Assembly: GCF_947494755.1 (NCBI RefSeq)
Contig: NZ_CANLVZ010000009.1
Span: 124,001-188,000 of the forward strand
DNA: 64,000 bases
From: an uncultured Tateyamaria sp.
Lineage (GTDB): Bacteria > Pseudomonadota > Alphaproteobacteria > Rhodobacterales > Rhodobacteraceae
Direction: 5' to 3'
Shown: in pieces, positions 38,144-47,552 of the stretch
Numbering within the stretch: the stretch's first letter is position 1
Layout of the letters: each line of letters starts with the position of its first letter
Position numbers and translations under genes: made by a program
Notes under the pieces: generated by a model
Databases searched by the model: none
Told to the model about the DNA's origin: nothing
Seen by the model: only the letters and a program-made list of their open reading frames with translations

Positions 38144-39469
38144 TCACGTTGTCTGCGTCGCCCTGCGCGCCAATGACGCGCGCAGAACCAAACCCGTCGT
38201 AATCAGCCAGACCACGTTGCACAACAGATGTGTGGCCGCCGCGCCCTCAGCGCCAAACCGCGCAGTCATGGGCCAGAACGTGGCAAAGAACAGGATCGTC
38301 ACCCCCAAGCGTATCAAGATCAGTGCGACATCGCCGTCAGTGCTTAGCAGGGCAGGAACAAAAGCGACCCCTGCCAGCAGTACAGCGGAGGCACAGATCT
38401 GTATCCCCACCGTCAAAGCCGCATCGCGGTAGTCGTCGGTAAAGACATAGACGATAAGTGGCTCGATCCAGATCAACACAGGGGTCACGATCACGATAAT
38501 CAGCAGGAAAAACACGCCGGACACTCCGTAGACATAACGCGACAGCCGCCCTTCGTCACGTGACGCCGCAAAGCGCGCAAGCTCGGGGTAGATCGCTTGC
38601 GCGAGTGGTCTGCCGAGGCGCAAGCCCGCCAAGGCGCTCCGCTTGGCGATGTGGTAATATCCGACGGCTGTGGGAGAGACGAGTGTTGCCATCAGGATCA
38701 CATCGAGCCGTTGGGTCATTTGCCGCAATATCACGGCGGCGTTGCTGTTAAAGAACATCCGCACCAAGCCGGGGTTGTCGTGAATGGCCTGCAGCGGGCC
38801 GTCAGCGGGTCCGTCGGCCAATTGATCGGCCATCACGCGGCGCCCCGCAATATACACAAGCGCTCCGCTGGCCACAGAGAAGACGACGATAATGCCGACA
38901 AACGCGGCGGGTCCAGCGCCCATCACCGCCAGCAGCACGGACGAGATCGCGCGCACGATGGCCATGCCTGCATCAAGCCGCGCAAGTTTGTCGAACCGAT
39001 CAAACAGCCGCAACATCGCCATACCCGTGGGGCGCAGTGATACGGCAAGCGCCAGGGATGCGATCTGAAGCAGTCCGACATGCTCTTCCAGTTTGAGCCA
39101 TGGTGCGAGCAGTCCGGCCAAGGCGAAGGCAATCAGTGCAGACGCCACCCCAAGAACCAGATCGACAGCCGTCGAGAACCCCATCAACGTGCGGAAGCGT
39201 CGCGTATCACCGCGCTCAAGTGCTTCGCTGCCAAACCGTATGACAGCCTGCCAAGGCTCCAGATGAACAAAGAGAGAGACCAGGCGCATATAGGCCTCGA
39301 CCAAAGCCACGATGGCGACACTTTCCGCGCCAAGGGCACGTGCGGCAGCAGCCATCGAAATGAGACCGCCAAGGCTGGTGACGACCTGAGACGAGAAAAT
39401 CCAACTGACGTTTCGCGCAATGCGCCCGACGACTTTCTTGTCTTCCTGAGACGTGGCCAGCCGACGCAT
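38144..39469 (-). CDS. Oligosaccharide flippase (Wzx/MATE-like)
   Basis: 441 residues, about 12-14 hydrophobic helices. The start VSWIFSSQVVTSLGGLISMA and AAARALGAESVAIVAL is typical of polysaccharide-biosynthesis membrane proteins; YYHIAKRSALAGLRLGRPLA and QAIYPELARFAA are family blocks. Flips undecaprenyl-linked sugars across the inner membrane. The ATG at 39469 overlaps the stop of the preceding frame (TGATG). Confidence 0.9.
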   Translation of the reverse strand: MRRLATSQEDKKVVGRIARNVSWIFSSQVVTSLGGLISMAAAARALGAESVAIVALVEAYMRLVSLFVHLEPWQAVIRFGSEALERGDTRRFRTLMGFSTAVDLVLGVASALIAFALAGLLAPWLKLEEHVGLLQIASLALAVSLRPTGMAMLRLFDRFDKLARLDAGMAIVRAISSVLLAVMGAGPAAFVGIIVVFSVASGALVYIAGRRVMADQLADGPADGPLQAIHDNPGLVRMFFNSNAAVILRQMTQRLDVILMATLVSPTAVGYYHIAKRSALAGLRLGRPLAQAIYPELARFAASRDEGRLSRYVYGVSGVFFLLIIVIVTPVLIWIEPLIVYVFTDDYRDAALTVGIQICASAVLLAGVAFVPALLSTDGDVALILIRLGVTILFFATFWPMTARFGAEGAAATHLLCNVVWLITTGLVLRASLARRATQTT

Positions 39470-39756
39470 CACGGGGCGGCCACCGAGATGCCGGGAATGG
39501 CTTGGACCGTGAGCCCAGTTTCCAAGCCATGTTGATGGGCGAAAGGAACCGCCGCCCACTTATCTTTGGCCTCATCGCGGGCCAGACCAGGACGCATTTT
39601 TTTCCACTCGTCGGAGTGCCCCCAACGACCGGGGATCGCGTCGATTTTGCAGTGTATGACGGGACCGTACGCGCCCGCATGTAAACGAGCGAGGTCGGCA
39701 GTCGCTTCCCGCAGCAGCGCATGTCCAGCGTGTTGTACGATTTTCAGGCCTAGCAT
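39469..39756 (-). CDS. ORF coupled to the flippase gene (95 aa), function unknown
   Basis: Frame MLGLKIVQHAGHALLREATA, then DAIPGRWGHSDEWKKMRPGL and a Pro/Gly-rich end whose stop overlaps the flippase start. It has the look of the C-terminal part of a larger enzyme, perhaps a transferase of the polysaccharide locus, with the upstream part lost. No family identified. Confidence 0.45.
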   Translation of the reverse strand: MLGLKIVQHAGHALLREATADLARLHAGAYGPVIHCKIDAIPGRWGHSDEWKKMRPGLARDEAKDKWAAVPFAHQHGLETGLTVQAIPGISVAAP

Positions 39757-40702
39757 TTTGAGGACCGTGCGTGAGCGACCGATACATCGCCCACCGGGTC
39801 ACATACCTGTCCGTATTTCCTAATTTCTTTATAAAACATAGTGTTAATCACCTCGGCCGAACCGATTGTCGTTGCCTTGTTACCAGTGCTCCCGTCGCGA
39901 TAACACTCAAGGGACGCCGTCGCAGGCTTATGTAAATGGTATAAAAAACAGCACCGTGCAGCGTGCAGATGGAATGCTCCCTAAAAATGCCGTTCCATGC
40001 GTGAATTGGCGGGTAATGACTGCTGGCCGGCAGCCGGTTGGCATGAGTAATTTCAGCCGAAAGTCCTCAGAAAACATGGTGGTTCAAAATTTCTTACATG
40101 ACAAAGGCTATCGAAAAACAGCCGAGGCGCAAGGGGCATGAGGCGATTTGCTTGTTGAAAGCGTTCCTACCGCTTTGGAGGAAGGTCGATTCAACTGGCG
40201 TAGGTGGCCTACGACTCAATGTTGCGGACGCGGCTGCTTCACAGCCCAGTTTAGCCAAATACGGTGTCGCGGTCCTGACGCCCATCGTTTACCAGTAGTT
40301 GATCACATGGAGGAGGCTCAAAGATACCCTTCCTTTGGGCCCTCTCGCTGAGTGAAGAACCGCCTCTGTGCAGTTTATGGACCGGAGGCCGGAAAACCCT
40401 GCGGTACGGCACCACCAGAGAAGGGCGCGCCATCGCGCTGTTGCGCCCTTCACCGATTGGGGTTCTGCGGAGCGAGCGCCTCAAGAGCTTGTGGGCTCCG
40501 AACCCAACGCGTTTGCCTGATCAGACCGTAAAGAGCATCAAAAATACGCGCGTAACTTCTCACAGTGAAGTGCGTTTCGTCCATTGTCTGCGCTGCAGAC
40601 AATTTCAGAGCAAACTGGCTTGAAACGGCAAGCCATCATCACGTCGCCAGCACGTAGACCTGATCTAAGCAGGCACTTCAAAACGATCCACCAAATGATC
40701 TG
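39757..40702. other. Gene-free stretch of about 950 bp
   Basis: No supported gene. AT-rich near 39820-39850. A perfect 9-bp hairpin GAAGGGCGC-N14-GCGCCCTTC lies at 40420-40451 without a T run; it may be a transcript end or repeat. Broken frames suggest decayed DNA. Confidence 0.4.
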
Positions 40703-40870
40703 TTAAACCTCGGCGAGGACGGACAAAGCGCGCCTATACTGTAGCGCCATCAACTCGGGATCCACCAGGCAAGCAAACATGGGGTCGCTGTGCAGCGCAT
40801 TGTCGGTATCCTGCGTGGCGCGCATCAGCGCGTTGCGGATAGCTTCGAGCCCTATTCGAGGTACCGTCAC
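40703..40870 (-). CDS. Small protein coupled to the bacteriophytochrome gene (55 aa)
   Basis: GTG at 40870 overlaps the phytochrome stop (GTGA). The frame reads VTVPRIGLEAIRNALMRATQ, then DTDNALHSDPMFACLVDPEL and ends in ALSVLAEV. It is helical and acidic. Its tight coupling argues for a real small partner, perhaps of the HWE kinase or receiver. Family not recognised. Confidence 0.55.
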   Translation of the reverse strand: MTVPRIGLEAIRNALMRATQDTDNALHSDPMFACLVDPELMALQYRRALSVLAEV

Positions 40871-43398
40871 AGGTCGGCCAGAACCTCGCTAAGCGCAGAT
40901 TGTCGGAGAGGTTTCTTGAGCACGACGGCCTCCGGAAACTGATCTGATTGAACGCCGTCGACACCATACCCTGTCACAAAAATGAATGGCACGCCAAGAT
41001 CCTGCAATCGTTCTGCAATCGCAAAAGATGAATCCCCTCCAGACAGGTTGACGTCCAGTACGGCGAATTCAGGAACGTTATGCTCGATGGCTTGCAGCGC
41101 ATCTTGGCTGGAATTCGCGGTTCGCACATTCTCAAATCCCAAGCTCTCCAGGACGTTGATCGTATCCATTGACACAACAAAGTTGTCTTCGACCAGAAGA
41201 CACACGCCATCCGCCCGGTCCAATTGCTGTCCGGTCGAATAGAGGTTTTTCGAAACAGAAGGTGCTGTTGTGTCGGACTGGAAGGATATGACACTGATCA
41301 ACGCATCTGGCAGTTCCAGAACGCAGCAAAACCCATCTTCCGCAAAGTCTCGAACAATCGTCCCGCGCAAATCGTTCGGAACGGCATTGTCCAACAATGT
41401 CGAGCCAAACCCGTTCTGCTTGGGCGCATTGACGCTTGGCCCGCCCCGCTCTGTCCATTGCAGCTTCAATCCGCCACGCTGCGTCTCTACCTCGATTTCG
41501 ACCACACCGCCGGGAACGGACAACGCACCATATTTGGTCGCGTTTGTCATAAGTTCATGAATGACCAAGGCAAAGATCGGAGTCACTTCTGATTGAAGGC
41601 CAATCTCCGGCCCTGAAATCCGGACACGGTCGCCTTCGCTGCCATGCGCGTCGGCCTCTTGCCGCAAGATACTCTGAATGCTGACGAGTGCCTGGGGTTG
41701 TTCAACCGCCAACGAATGCGCATTCGCAACGGCTTCGATCCGCGCCTCGAGCGTATCGACGTAGTGATCGATGGATTTGGACGTGACCCGCGATTGTCTG
41801 GACAACGATCGGATCAGTGTCAGGAGGTTCCGGACACGATGATTTAACTCGCCAATGAGCATTTTTTGCTGGCGCGTGGTCTTTTCGACAAGCGCTTTAT
41901 GCTCCGAATTGATCAGGATCGCCCAGACATCACTGGCAAATTCGTCTTGTTCCTGCGTCCACGGGTTGGAAGTGCCGAGCACGGTCTCTTTATATGCGGC
42001 AAAAGATCCGCGGGGCCGCAACCGTGCATCCGCACCCGTTCCGATGATCGTCTTTTGAGGAGCCCCGGCCCACGTCGTCATCTGTTCTCTGTCGCGTCGA
42101 AAAAAGGCGACCATATTGTCGGCTCGTACAGGGGTCAGATGCATGCCCGCGATATTGTTGCCAAGTGCTAGAGCAAGATTTGGGTGGTCCGTCTGAAGCA
42201 TCGAGGATTTGATGGACTCCGTTTGCCCGTTGGCAAATTCTATCAGCGCGCTTGCTGCATCTTTCGAGACGAGCCCGCAGGTTTGCACAAATCCGTCTTT
42301 GGCAAGAAGCGCACCATCTGCCTGCATTGCGTCGGTGAGCTGTTCCAACAACCGCGTGCTAAGCCGAATATCTGCATCGTCAGAAGCAGCGATATCCATC
42401 AATTCCTTGCGCAGCACACTTGCCCGACGCAGGCGGTTCAGTCGGTCGTTTTGAAGCATTGTGGAGAGTTTAAGTCCGAAGAAGCGTACGAAATTCCGAC
42501 AAAACTCGCGGACAGATGGGTCAGGAACGCGCGGAGCCGGGTCATGCAACGAAATCATGCCCCACAAGCGGTCGTCCACCACCACATTCAACGTCAATGA
42601 TGCCCGCGTCCCCATATTTCTGAGGTATTCCAGATGCACCTCGGAAACACCGCGGAGATGGGCCTGTGTCATGTCCAATGGCGGTAGGTCCGGATTCGCT
42701 GCCAACACTGATACGTTGGGCGCGTTCACATCACCGATATAGCGAAACGGAGTGCGCTTCATGATCGTTCGAGCTTGCGGCGGGATATCCCAAGCCGGGA
42801 AACTTAGGCCGAGAAAGGGCTCAGCATTGCCGGAAAGCGCCTCTGCTCGGATTGTCCCGTTGTTCTCTGCGTCGAACTCATAGACCATCACCCGCTGATA
42901 TCCCGTGAGCACTTGCAGCAGTTGAACGGCCAATTTGAACAGGGCCTCGAAGCTTTCAACTGACTGAAGTTGCTGCGTCGAAAAAGCGAGTTGCTTGACA
43001 ATATCGCTGGTTATCGATGCCTGTTTTTTTGGGTATTCAAACTCAAAGATCGTCGCAGGACCTGCGGCTGACGCATTGGCAAGTAAAATTTTTTGGTTCA
43101 ACTCGAGCGGGTCAAGCATCCGGGTATCTTGCTTCAGAAAACTTGGGAGCAGGTTATTCACCATGTCGTGCCGCACACCGGGCGGGAAAACATCATTGAT
43201 GCTCTCGCCTAAGACCTCTTCGGCAACAAGACCTGTTACTGCTTCAAGATTGGTGCTGGCATGTGTCAGGCGCATGCTGTCATTGTCGAACGCCACCAAC
43301 GCGCCATGACCTTGGATCGAGCCCGGAATGTGAACAGGTTCGGAGGCACAGTGATCCAAGGCCCGCTCAATGTCTCCGGTCCCCTTGAGTGGTTCCAT
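40867..43398 (-). CDS. Bacteriophytochrome HWE-family histidine kinase with C-terminal receiver
   Basis: 843 residues, in order: PAS with the biliverdin-attachment Cys in DHCASEPVHIPGSIQGHG (about residue 17); GAF with GYQRVMVYEFDAENNG and PAWDIPPQAR (Asp kept, usual Ser is Trp); SEVHLEYLRNMGTRASL; a PHY region; HWE-type H box GELNHRVRNLLTLIRSLS; kinase domain with VIHELMTNATKYGAL and FGSTLLDNAV; and a receiver VCLLVEDNFVVSMD with phospho-Asp in AVLDVNLSGGD. A red/far-red sensor working through His-Asp relay. The motif after GMISLHDPAPR has Asp where many have a second His. Confidence 0.92.
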   Translation of the reverse strand: MEPLKGTGDIERALDHCASEPVHIPGSIQGHGALVAFDNDSMRLTHASTNLEAVTGLVAEEVLGESINDVFPPGVRHDMVNNLLPSFLKQDTRMLDPLELNQKILLANASAAGPATIFEFEYPKKQASITSDIVKQLAFSTQQLQSVESFEALFKLAVQLLQVLTGYQRVMVYEFDAENNGTIRAEALSGNAEPFLGLSFPAWDIPPQARTIMKRTPFRYIGDVNAPNVSVLAANPDLPPLDMTQAHLRGVSEVHLEYLRNMGTRASLTLNVVVDDRLWGMISLHDPAPRVPDPSVREFCRNFVRFFGLKLSTMLQNDRLNRLRRASVLRKELMDIAASDDADIRLSTRLLEQLTDAMQADGALLAKDGFVQTCGLVSKDAASALIEFANGQTESIKSSMLQTDHPNLALALGNNIAGMHLTPVRADNMVAFFRRDREQMTTWAGAPQKTIIGTGADARLRPRGSFAAYKETVLGTSNPWTQEQDEFASDVWAILINSEHKALVEKTTRQQKMLIGELNHRVRNLLTLIRSLSRQSRVTSKSIDHYVDTLEARIEAVANAHSLAVEQPQALVSIQSILRQEADAHGSEGDRVRISGPEIGLQSEVTPIFALVIHELMTNATKYGALSVPGGVVEIEVETQRGGLKLQWTERGGPSVNAPKQNGFGSTLLDNAVPNDLRGTIVRDFAEDGFCCVLELPDALISVISFQSDTTAPSVSKNLYSTGQQLDRADGVCLLVEDNFVVSMDTINVLESLGFENVRTANSSQDALQAIEHNVPEFAVLDVNLSGGDSSFAIAERLQDLGVPFIFVTGYGVDGVQSDQFPEAVVLKKPLRQSALSEVLADL

Positions 43399-43850
43399 GA
43401 TGGCTGTGCCCTATTCCAAACAATTAGTGCTAAATGTTACCGAGCAATGGTGCACGAATGCTTAAACTCAAATGATTTGCATTGCACCCAGAAGACCCCT
43501 TCCACTTCGTGTCCACGCGACCGCGTCGCTACAACAATCCAGGTGCTACCCACGCAGTTCAGATTCTGGTTGGTGAGGCCTCCACATTACTGAACCTCAT
43601 GCGTCATGTCCAAACCTGCACAACGCTTGGCGACCTCTTCCTATGCGGGTTTTAAGCAGTTTTCTGGGTGGGCATATTTCGGTGGGGACGTTTGATGTCA
43701 TAGTGCTGTTAATTCCAGACGCTTGCCTAAAAAAAACCTGAGCAAAATCGGTTATTGGTTTGCCGTTATTTCCTTAATTTCTGGAGGGTCCGTTCAAAAC
43801 GATGGGGTGAGCGCAAGAATACGGGATAACCGTGGTCTCCAGGGATTATT
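43399..43850. other. Upstream region of the bacteriophytochrome gene
   Basis: About 450 bp with no supported gene. Contains the phytochrome promoter and AT-rich stretches near 43700-43790. Confidence 0.4.
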
Positions 43851-44310
43851 ATGGAGGCGCAGATGCAGTGGAGCATTACTTTGGACGCCATTGACCCGAT
43901 CGGGGATGAATATCGCAAAGGCGTTCATGATCGAGAAGAGTCTTGATGGTCTGGCTGACGGGGAGCCGGGCTGCTTGATCGAAGACGGCAAGGCGATCAT
44001 GAAAAAGGTTCAGAAGACCTGGCGACGTTGTTGCCGGATCAATCCGGGAGTACCTTCACTATGCTTCGTGGCTGGAAATTGGCTATGGGGAGACGGAAAA
44101 AGGCCGACAGGCAGCGGCGCTGGTCCGAAAACCTGAACTATCCGGGCCGACGGCAGTTCACGCTCACGCTTGCGGGCGATCCGGCACGCGAACTTGTCCT
44201 TGATGTTGACATGACGCACATATCTTTGGTCAAGCGACAGGACGGACGAACCTTCGAAGCAGCTGTTGGCCAGTGTGGGCGCGGCGGAAGAGGCGAGCCG
44301 GCGATTGAAT
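43851..44310 (+). mobile_element. Decayed transposase, probably ISKra4-like
   Basis: A frame starting MEAQMQWSITLDAIDPIGDE shifts near 43920 and continues MIEKSLDGLADGEPGCLIED then GKAIMKKVQKTW, typical of ISKra4 N-termini. After a break, a block with ELVLDVDMTHISLVKRQDG and AVGQCGRGGRG appears. At least two frameshifts and a large loss. Family assignment is tentative. It abuts the 3' end of the catabolic operon. Confidence 0.55.
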
Positions 44311-44336
44311 CCTCTCTGGACCTATGTGAAATCCAA

Positions 44337-45116
44337 CTATTTTGCGAGATATTCAGTCCAACGCGAAAATGCGTCCGCAATCAGGATCTTGTCAGACCCA
44401 ACTACGAAAGTGGTGACACCGAGGCTGCGCCAATTTTCAATTAGGCGTCGCGCCTCGTCCTTGTCGGGCGAGAAAACAGGCATCATCACTGGAACACCAG
44501 CCGCAGCGGCTGCACCCACCATATGAGCCACGGCCGCGCCGACTTCCGGCGCGCGCCAGTTGCCTTCATACCCCATCGACACAGACAGATCAAAAGGCCC
44601 GCACATCAATGCGGTCAGGCCCGGCACGCTGACGATCTCCTCGATATTCTCAACACCCTTGATGGTTTCCACCAGTGCAATGGCACCCACTCGGGCCTCC
44701 TCAATGGCAACGTATTCGGTCCAGTTGCGGATGAAATGCCCGCCAGAACGGCAGCAAGGGCAAGCCCCGCGCAGACCGTGCGGCGCAAACTGCGTGGCCG
44801 CGACTGCCTGCTGCGCGGCCTCAGCCGTTTCGAGGTTGGGGATGACCACGTGACGGATGCCTGCATCCAGCGCCTTCATGATCTGTACAGGGTCGTTGTC
44901 AGCAAGCCGCACTGCGCTTGCAATCCCGTTGGCGTCCGCCGCTCTTGCGAGATTTTCCGCGGTTTCGATGCCGAAGGGCCCGTGCTGGCAGTCGATGATG
45001 GTGAAACCAAAACCGTTGAGCCCGATAAGGTCCACCAGTTCGGGCGCGGCAATTTGGGTCCATGTCCCGAAGCTTGTCTGATCAGAGCGAAGCAGCGCCT
45101 TGAGGTCGCAGGTCAT
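44337..45116 (-). CDS. HpcH/HpaI aldolase/citrate lyase family protein
   Basis: 259 residues. Metal-dependent class II aldolase fold: FGTWTQIAAPELVDLIGLNG, IIDCQHGPFG, a NLETAEAAQQAV helix, HGLRGACPCCR, VETIKGVENIEEI (metal-ligand Glu), CGPFDLSVSMGY (metal-ligand Asp). Cleaves 2-oxo-hydroxy acids to pyruvate plus aldehyde in relatives. The ATG overlaps the RidA stop (ATGA). Last gene of the operon. Confidence 0.92.
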   Translation of the reverse strand: MTCDLKALLRSDQTSFGTWTQIAAPELVDLIGLNGFGFTIIDCQHGPFGIETAENLARAADANGIASAVRLADNDPVQIMKALDAGIRHVVIPNLETAEAAQQAVAATQFAPHGLRGACPCCRSGGHFIRNWTEYVAIEEARVGAIALVETIKGVENIEEIVSVPGLTALMCGPFDLSVSMGYEGNWRAPEVGAAVAHMVGAAAAAGVPVMMPVFSPDKDEARRLIENWRSLGVTTFVVGSDKILIADAFSRWTEYLAK

Positions 45117-45514
45117 GATGTCAGCCCCAGAATGGCTTTGCATTTGATTTCGGCGATGATGCCGGGCATGGAAAAGCTGGGCACGCCAAATCCGGTCCAC
45201 GTCGGATAGAGGTTCGTGAAGAAACGATCTTTGACCGCCATGAAGGTTTTCAGATTGCCCATGTCGGGTGCGAACCAGCTTTCCAGTTCCACCACATCAT
45301 CCCAATCCGCGCCGGCCGCGGCCAATATCTTTCCCATATTGTCGAAGGCTTGCGTATATTGTGCTTCGACCCCTTCCACGACGTTCAGGTCAGCATCGCG
45401 TCCCACTTGGCCCGAACAATAAAGCGTGTCGCCCACCAGAATGCCGGGGGCGTAATGGTAAGTTTCGTAGATGTTCTCCATCCCCTCAGGGATGATGACT
45501 TGGCGCTTGGGCAT
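45113..45514 (-). CDS. RidA/YjgF family protein
   Basis: 133 residues of the RidA fold: APGILVGDTLYCSGQVGRDA, QAFDNMGKILAAAGADWDDV, and a C-terminal EIKCKAILG. The conserved Arg seen before the last strand in imine deaminases (usually in CxR) is not obvious here, so enzyme activity is uncertain. In this operon it may clear imine or enamine intermediates. Confidence 0.88.
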   Translation of the reverse strand: MPKRQVIIPEGMENIYETYHYAPGILVGDTLYCSGQVGRDADLNVVEGVEAQYTQAFDNMGKILAAAGADWDDVVELESWFAPDMGNLKTFMAVKDRFFTNLYPTWTGFGVPSFSMPGIIAEIKCKAILGLTS

Positions 45515-45518
45515 GGGG

Positions 45519-47546
45519 TTATCTCCTGTAGCAGACTGTTTCTATGGCTGCGGTGATGTCGCGAGCGTCGGGCATGTATTCCCGTTCCAGCCGGTCGTTG
45601 TAAGGAACGGGCATTTCGGGCGCACCGACACGGATCACGGGAGCATCGAGCCAGTCGAAGGCTTGCTCCATGATTGATGCTGCGATCTCCCCGCCAAAGC
45701 CACCGAAGAGGGGGGCTTCGTGCACTACAACCGCGCGGTTGGTCTTCCGCACGGACGCCAGGATGGTCTCCATATCAAGCGGCTTGATTGTTCGTGGGTC
45801 GATGACTTCGACATCGATGCCCTTTTTCGCTAATCGTTCGGCGGCCTGTTCGGCCCGTTCGACCATAGCGAGCGTTGCGATGACAGTGCAGTCGCTTCCC
45901 TCCCTAACAATGCGCGCGCGTCCCGGAGCGATCTCGTAGGCTTCTTCCGGCACGGGGGCTTCAGATCCGAGATAGAGCAGTTTGTGTTCCAGAAAGACGA
46001 CCGGGTTGTCCGAGCGGATGGCCGCGGCCATCAGCCCCTTGGCGTCATAGGCGGATGCGGGGGCGTAAACCTCTAGCCCCGGCACATTGGCAAAGAGCAT
46101 TTCGAGCGATTGCGTGTGCTGGGCCGCAAGACGAATGCCCGCCCCCTGCGGCCCGCGAAAGACAATGGGGACGCGGGCCTTGCCCCCGAGCATGAACCGT
46201 GCTTTTGCCGCCTGATTGACGATGGCGTCCATCATCAGGGTGACAAAATCAAACAGCTGAATTTCGATGATGGGCCGGAAGCCCTGAAGGGCGGCACCGA
46301 CACCGCAGTTGGCAAGTACCCCTTCGGCAATCGGCGCGTCGCGGACGCGCTCTGTCCCGAAAGCCTGCTGCAAGCCCGCGGTCGTGCCAAAGATCCCGCC
46401 AATCGCGCCTACGTCCTCACCCATCAGGATCACCGTTTCATCACGGGCCATTTCGAGGTGGAAGGCCTCGTTTATTGCCTGTTTGTAGGTGATCGAACGC
46501 GTGCCGGGAGGTGGTTCGGCGCGAGCGAGCGCTTGCGCCGGGGTCTTGACCATTTGCTGCGCAGCCTCCAGGTCCGGCTCCGCCAGATCCGCCGCCCAGT
46601 CGATCGCGGTTTCTACGGCAGCATGAACGTCGGTCTGAATGGCATCGATCTGATTTGCGCGAATTTCGCCTGCGGCAAGGACCAGATCGCGCTGCCGCGC
46701 GATGGGATCGCGGGCGCGCCAGTCCGTTTCTTCTGCCGCGCTGCGGTAGCCATCCAGATTTGCGCGCATTGAATGATCGTCCCAACGGTAAGTCATTGCT
46801 TCGATCAGTGTGGGGCCTTCGCCTGCGCGGGCGCGCAGCGCAGCCTTTTCAACCGCGTCAAAAACGGCGACGGGCGCATTGCCGTCGATCACCATGTAGG
46901 GGACGCCATACGCATCGCCCCGCGCGGCGATGCCGGCACCTGCGACCACGCTTTCCGTGGCTGTGGTCAGCCCGTACTGATTGTTTTCACAAAAGAAGAT
47001 CAGCGGCAATTTCCACAGGGCACAGAGGTTCATCGCCTCGTGAAATATCCCTTCGTTCGAGGCCCCGTCGCCGAAGAAGGCAATGCCCACCGCGCCATCG
47101 CCCCGCAGCTTTGCAGCCAGCGCGGCACCGGTCCCCAGGCCCATGCCTGCGCCCACGATCCCGTTGGCACCCAGAATGTTCAGGTCAAAATCGGCGATAT
47201 GCATCGACCCGCCAATACCGCCGCAATACCCGTCGGCCTTGCCCATCAGCTCAGCATACATCCTTCCGATATCGGCGCCCTTGGCGATGGTGTGTCCGTG
47301 GCCACGATGGTGGGTCAGCAGAAAATCGCGCGGCTCGAGCGCGTGGCAGGCCCCCACTGCAATCGCCTCCTGCCCGACAGAGGAATGGGCCGTGCCCTTG
47401 ATCACGCCCTTGAGGAACAGCTCCTTTGCGCGGACTTCGAATTGGCGGATCAACATCATCTGTTTCAGCAGCGCCAAGTGGTCGTCGCCGTTCAACCGGT
47501 TGGTTTGGGGGGTGGGCAATGTGTCAAGAATGGAAGCGTCAGCCAT
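45519..47546 (-). CDS. Fused 2-oxoacid dehydrogenase E1 alpha-beta (TPP-dependent)
   Basis: 675 residues joining two subunits. E1 alpha (about 1-325): LLKQMMLIRQFEVRAKELFL, HRGHGHTIAKG, GGIGGSMHIAD, and TPP/Mg motif GDGASNEGIFHEAMNL with ENNQYGLTT. E1 beta (about 345-675): ITYKQAINEAFHLEMARDE, VILMGEDVGAIGGIFG, GFRPIIEIQLFDFV, HTQSLEMLFANVPGL, DPRTIKPLD. It decarboxylates an oxoacid and acylates a lipoyl carrier, but no E2 or E3 gene is in this operon. Confidence 0.93.
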   Translation of the reverse strand: MADASILDTLPTPQTNRLNGDDHLALLKQMMLIRQFEVRAKELFLKGVIKGTAHSSVGQEAIAVGACHALEPRDFLLTHHRGHGHTIAKGADIGRMYAELMGKADGYCGGIGGSMHIADFDLNILGANGIVGAGMGLGTGAALAAKLRGDGAVGIAFFGDGASNEGIFHEAMNLCALWKLPLIFFCENNQYGLTTATESVVAGAGIAARGDAYGVPYMVIDGNAPVAVFDAVEKAALRARAGEGPTLIEAMTYRWDDHSMRANLDGYRSAAEETDWRARDPIARQRDLVLAAGEIRANQIDAIQTDVHAAVETAIDWAADLAEPDLEAAQQMVKTPAQALARAEPPPGTRSITYKQAINEAFHLEMARDETVILMGEDVGAIGGIFGTTAGLQQAFGTERVRDAPIAEGVLANCGVGAALQGFRPIIEIQLFDFVTLMMDAIVNQAAKARFMLGGKARVPIVFRGPQGAGIRLAAQHTQSLEMLFANVPGLEVYAPASAYDAKGLMAAAIRSDNPVVFLEHKLLYLGSEAPVPEEAYEIAPGRARIVREGSDCTVIATLAMVERAEQAAERLAKKGIDVEVIDPRTIKPLDMETILASVRKTNRAVVVHEAPLFGGFGGEIAASIMEQAFDWLDAPVIRVGAPEMPVPYNDRLEREYMPDARDITAAIETVCYRR

Positions 47547-47552
47547 CGAAGA

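Noticed and set aside
40420-40451. 9-bp perfect hairpin as a terminator
   Set aside because: No T run on either strand and no gene ends nearby; left as a note only.
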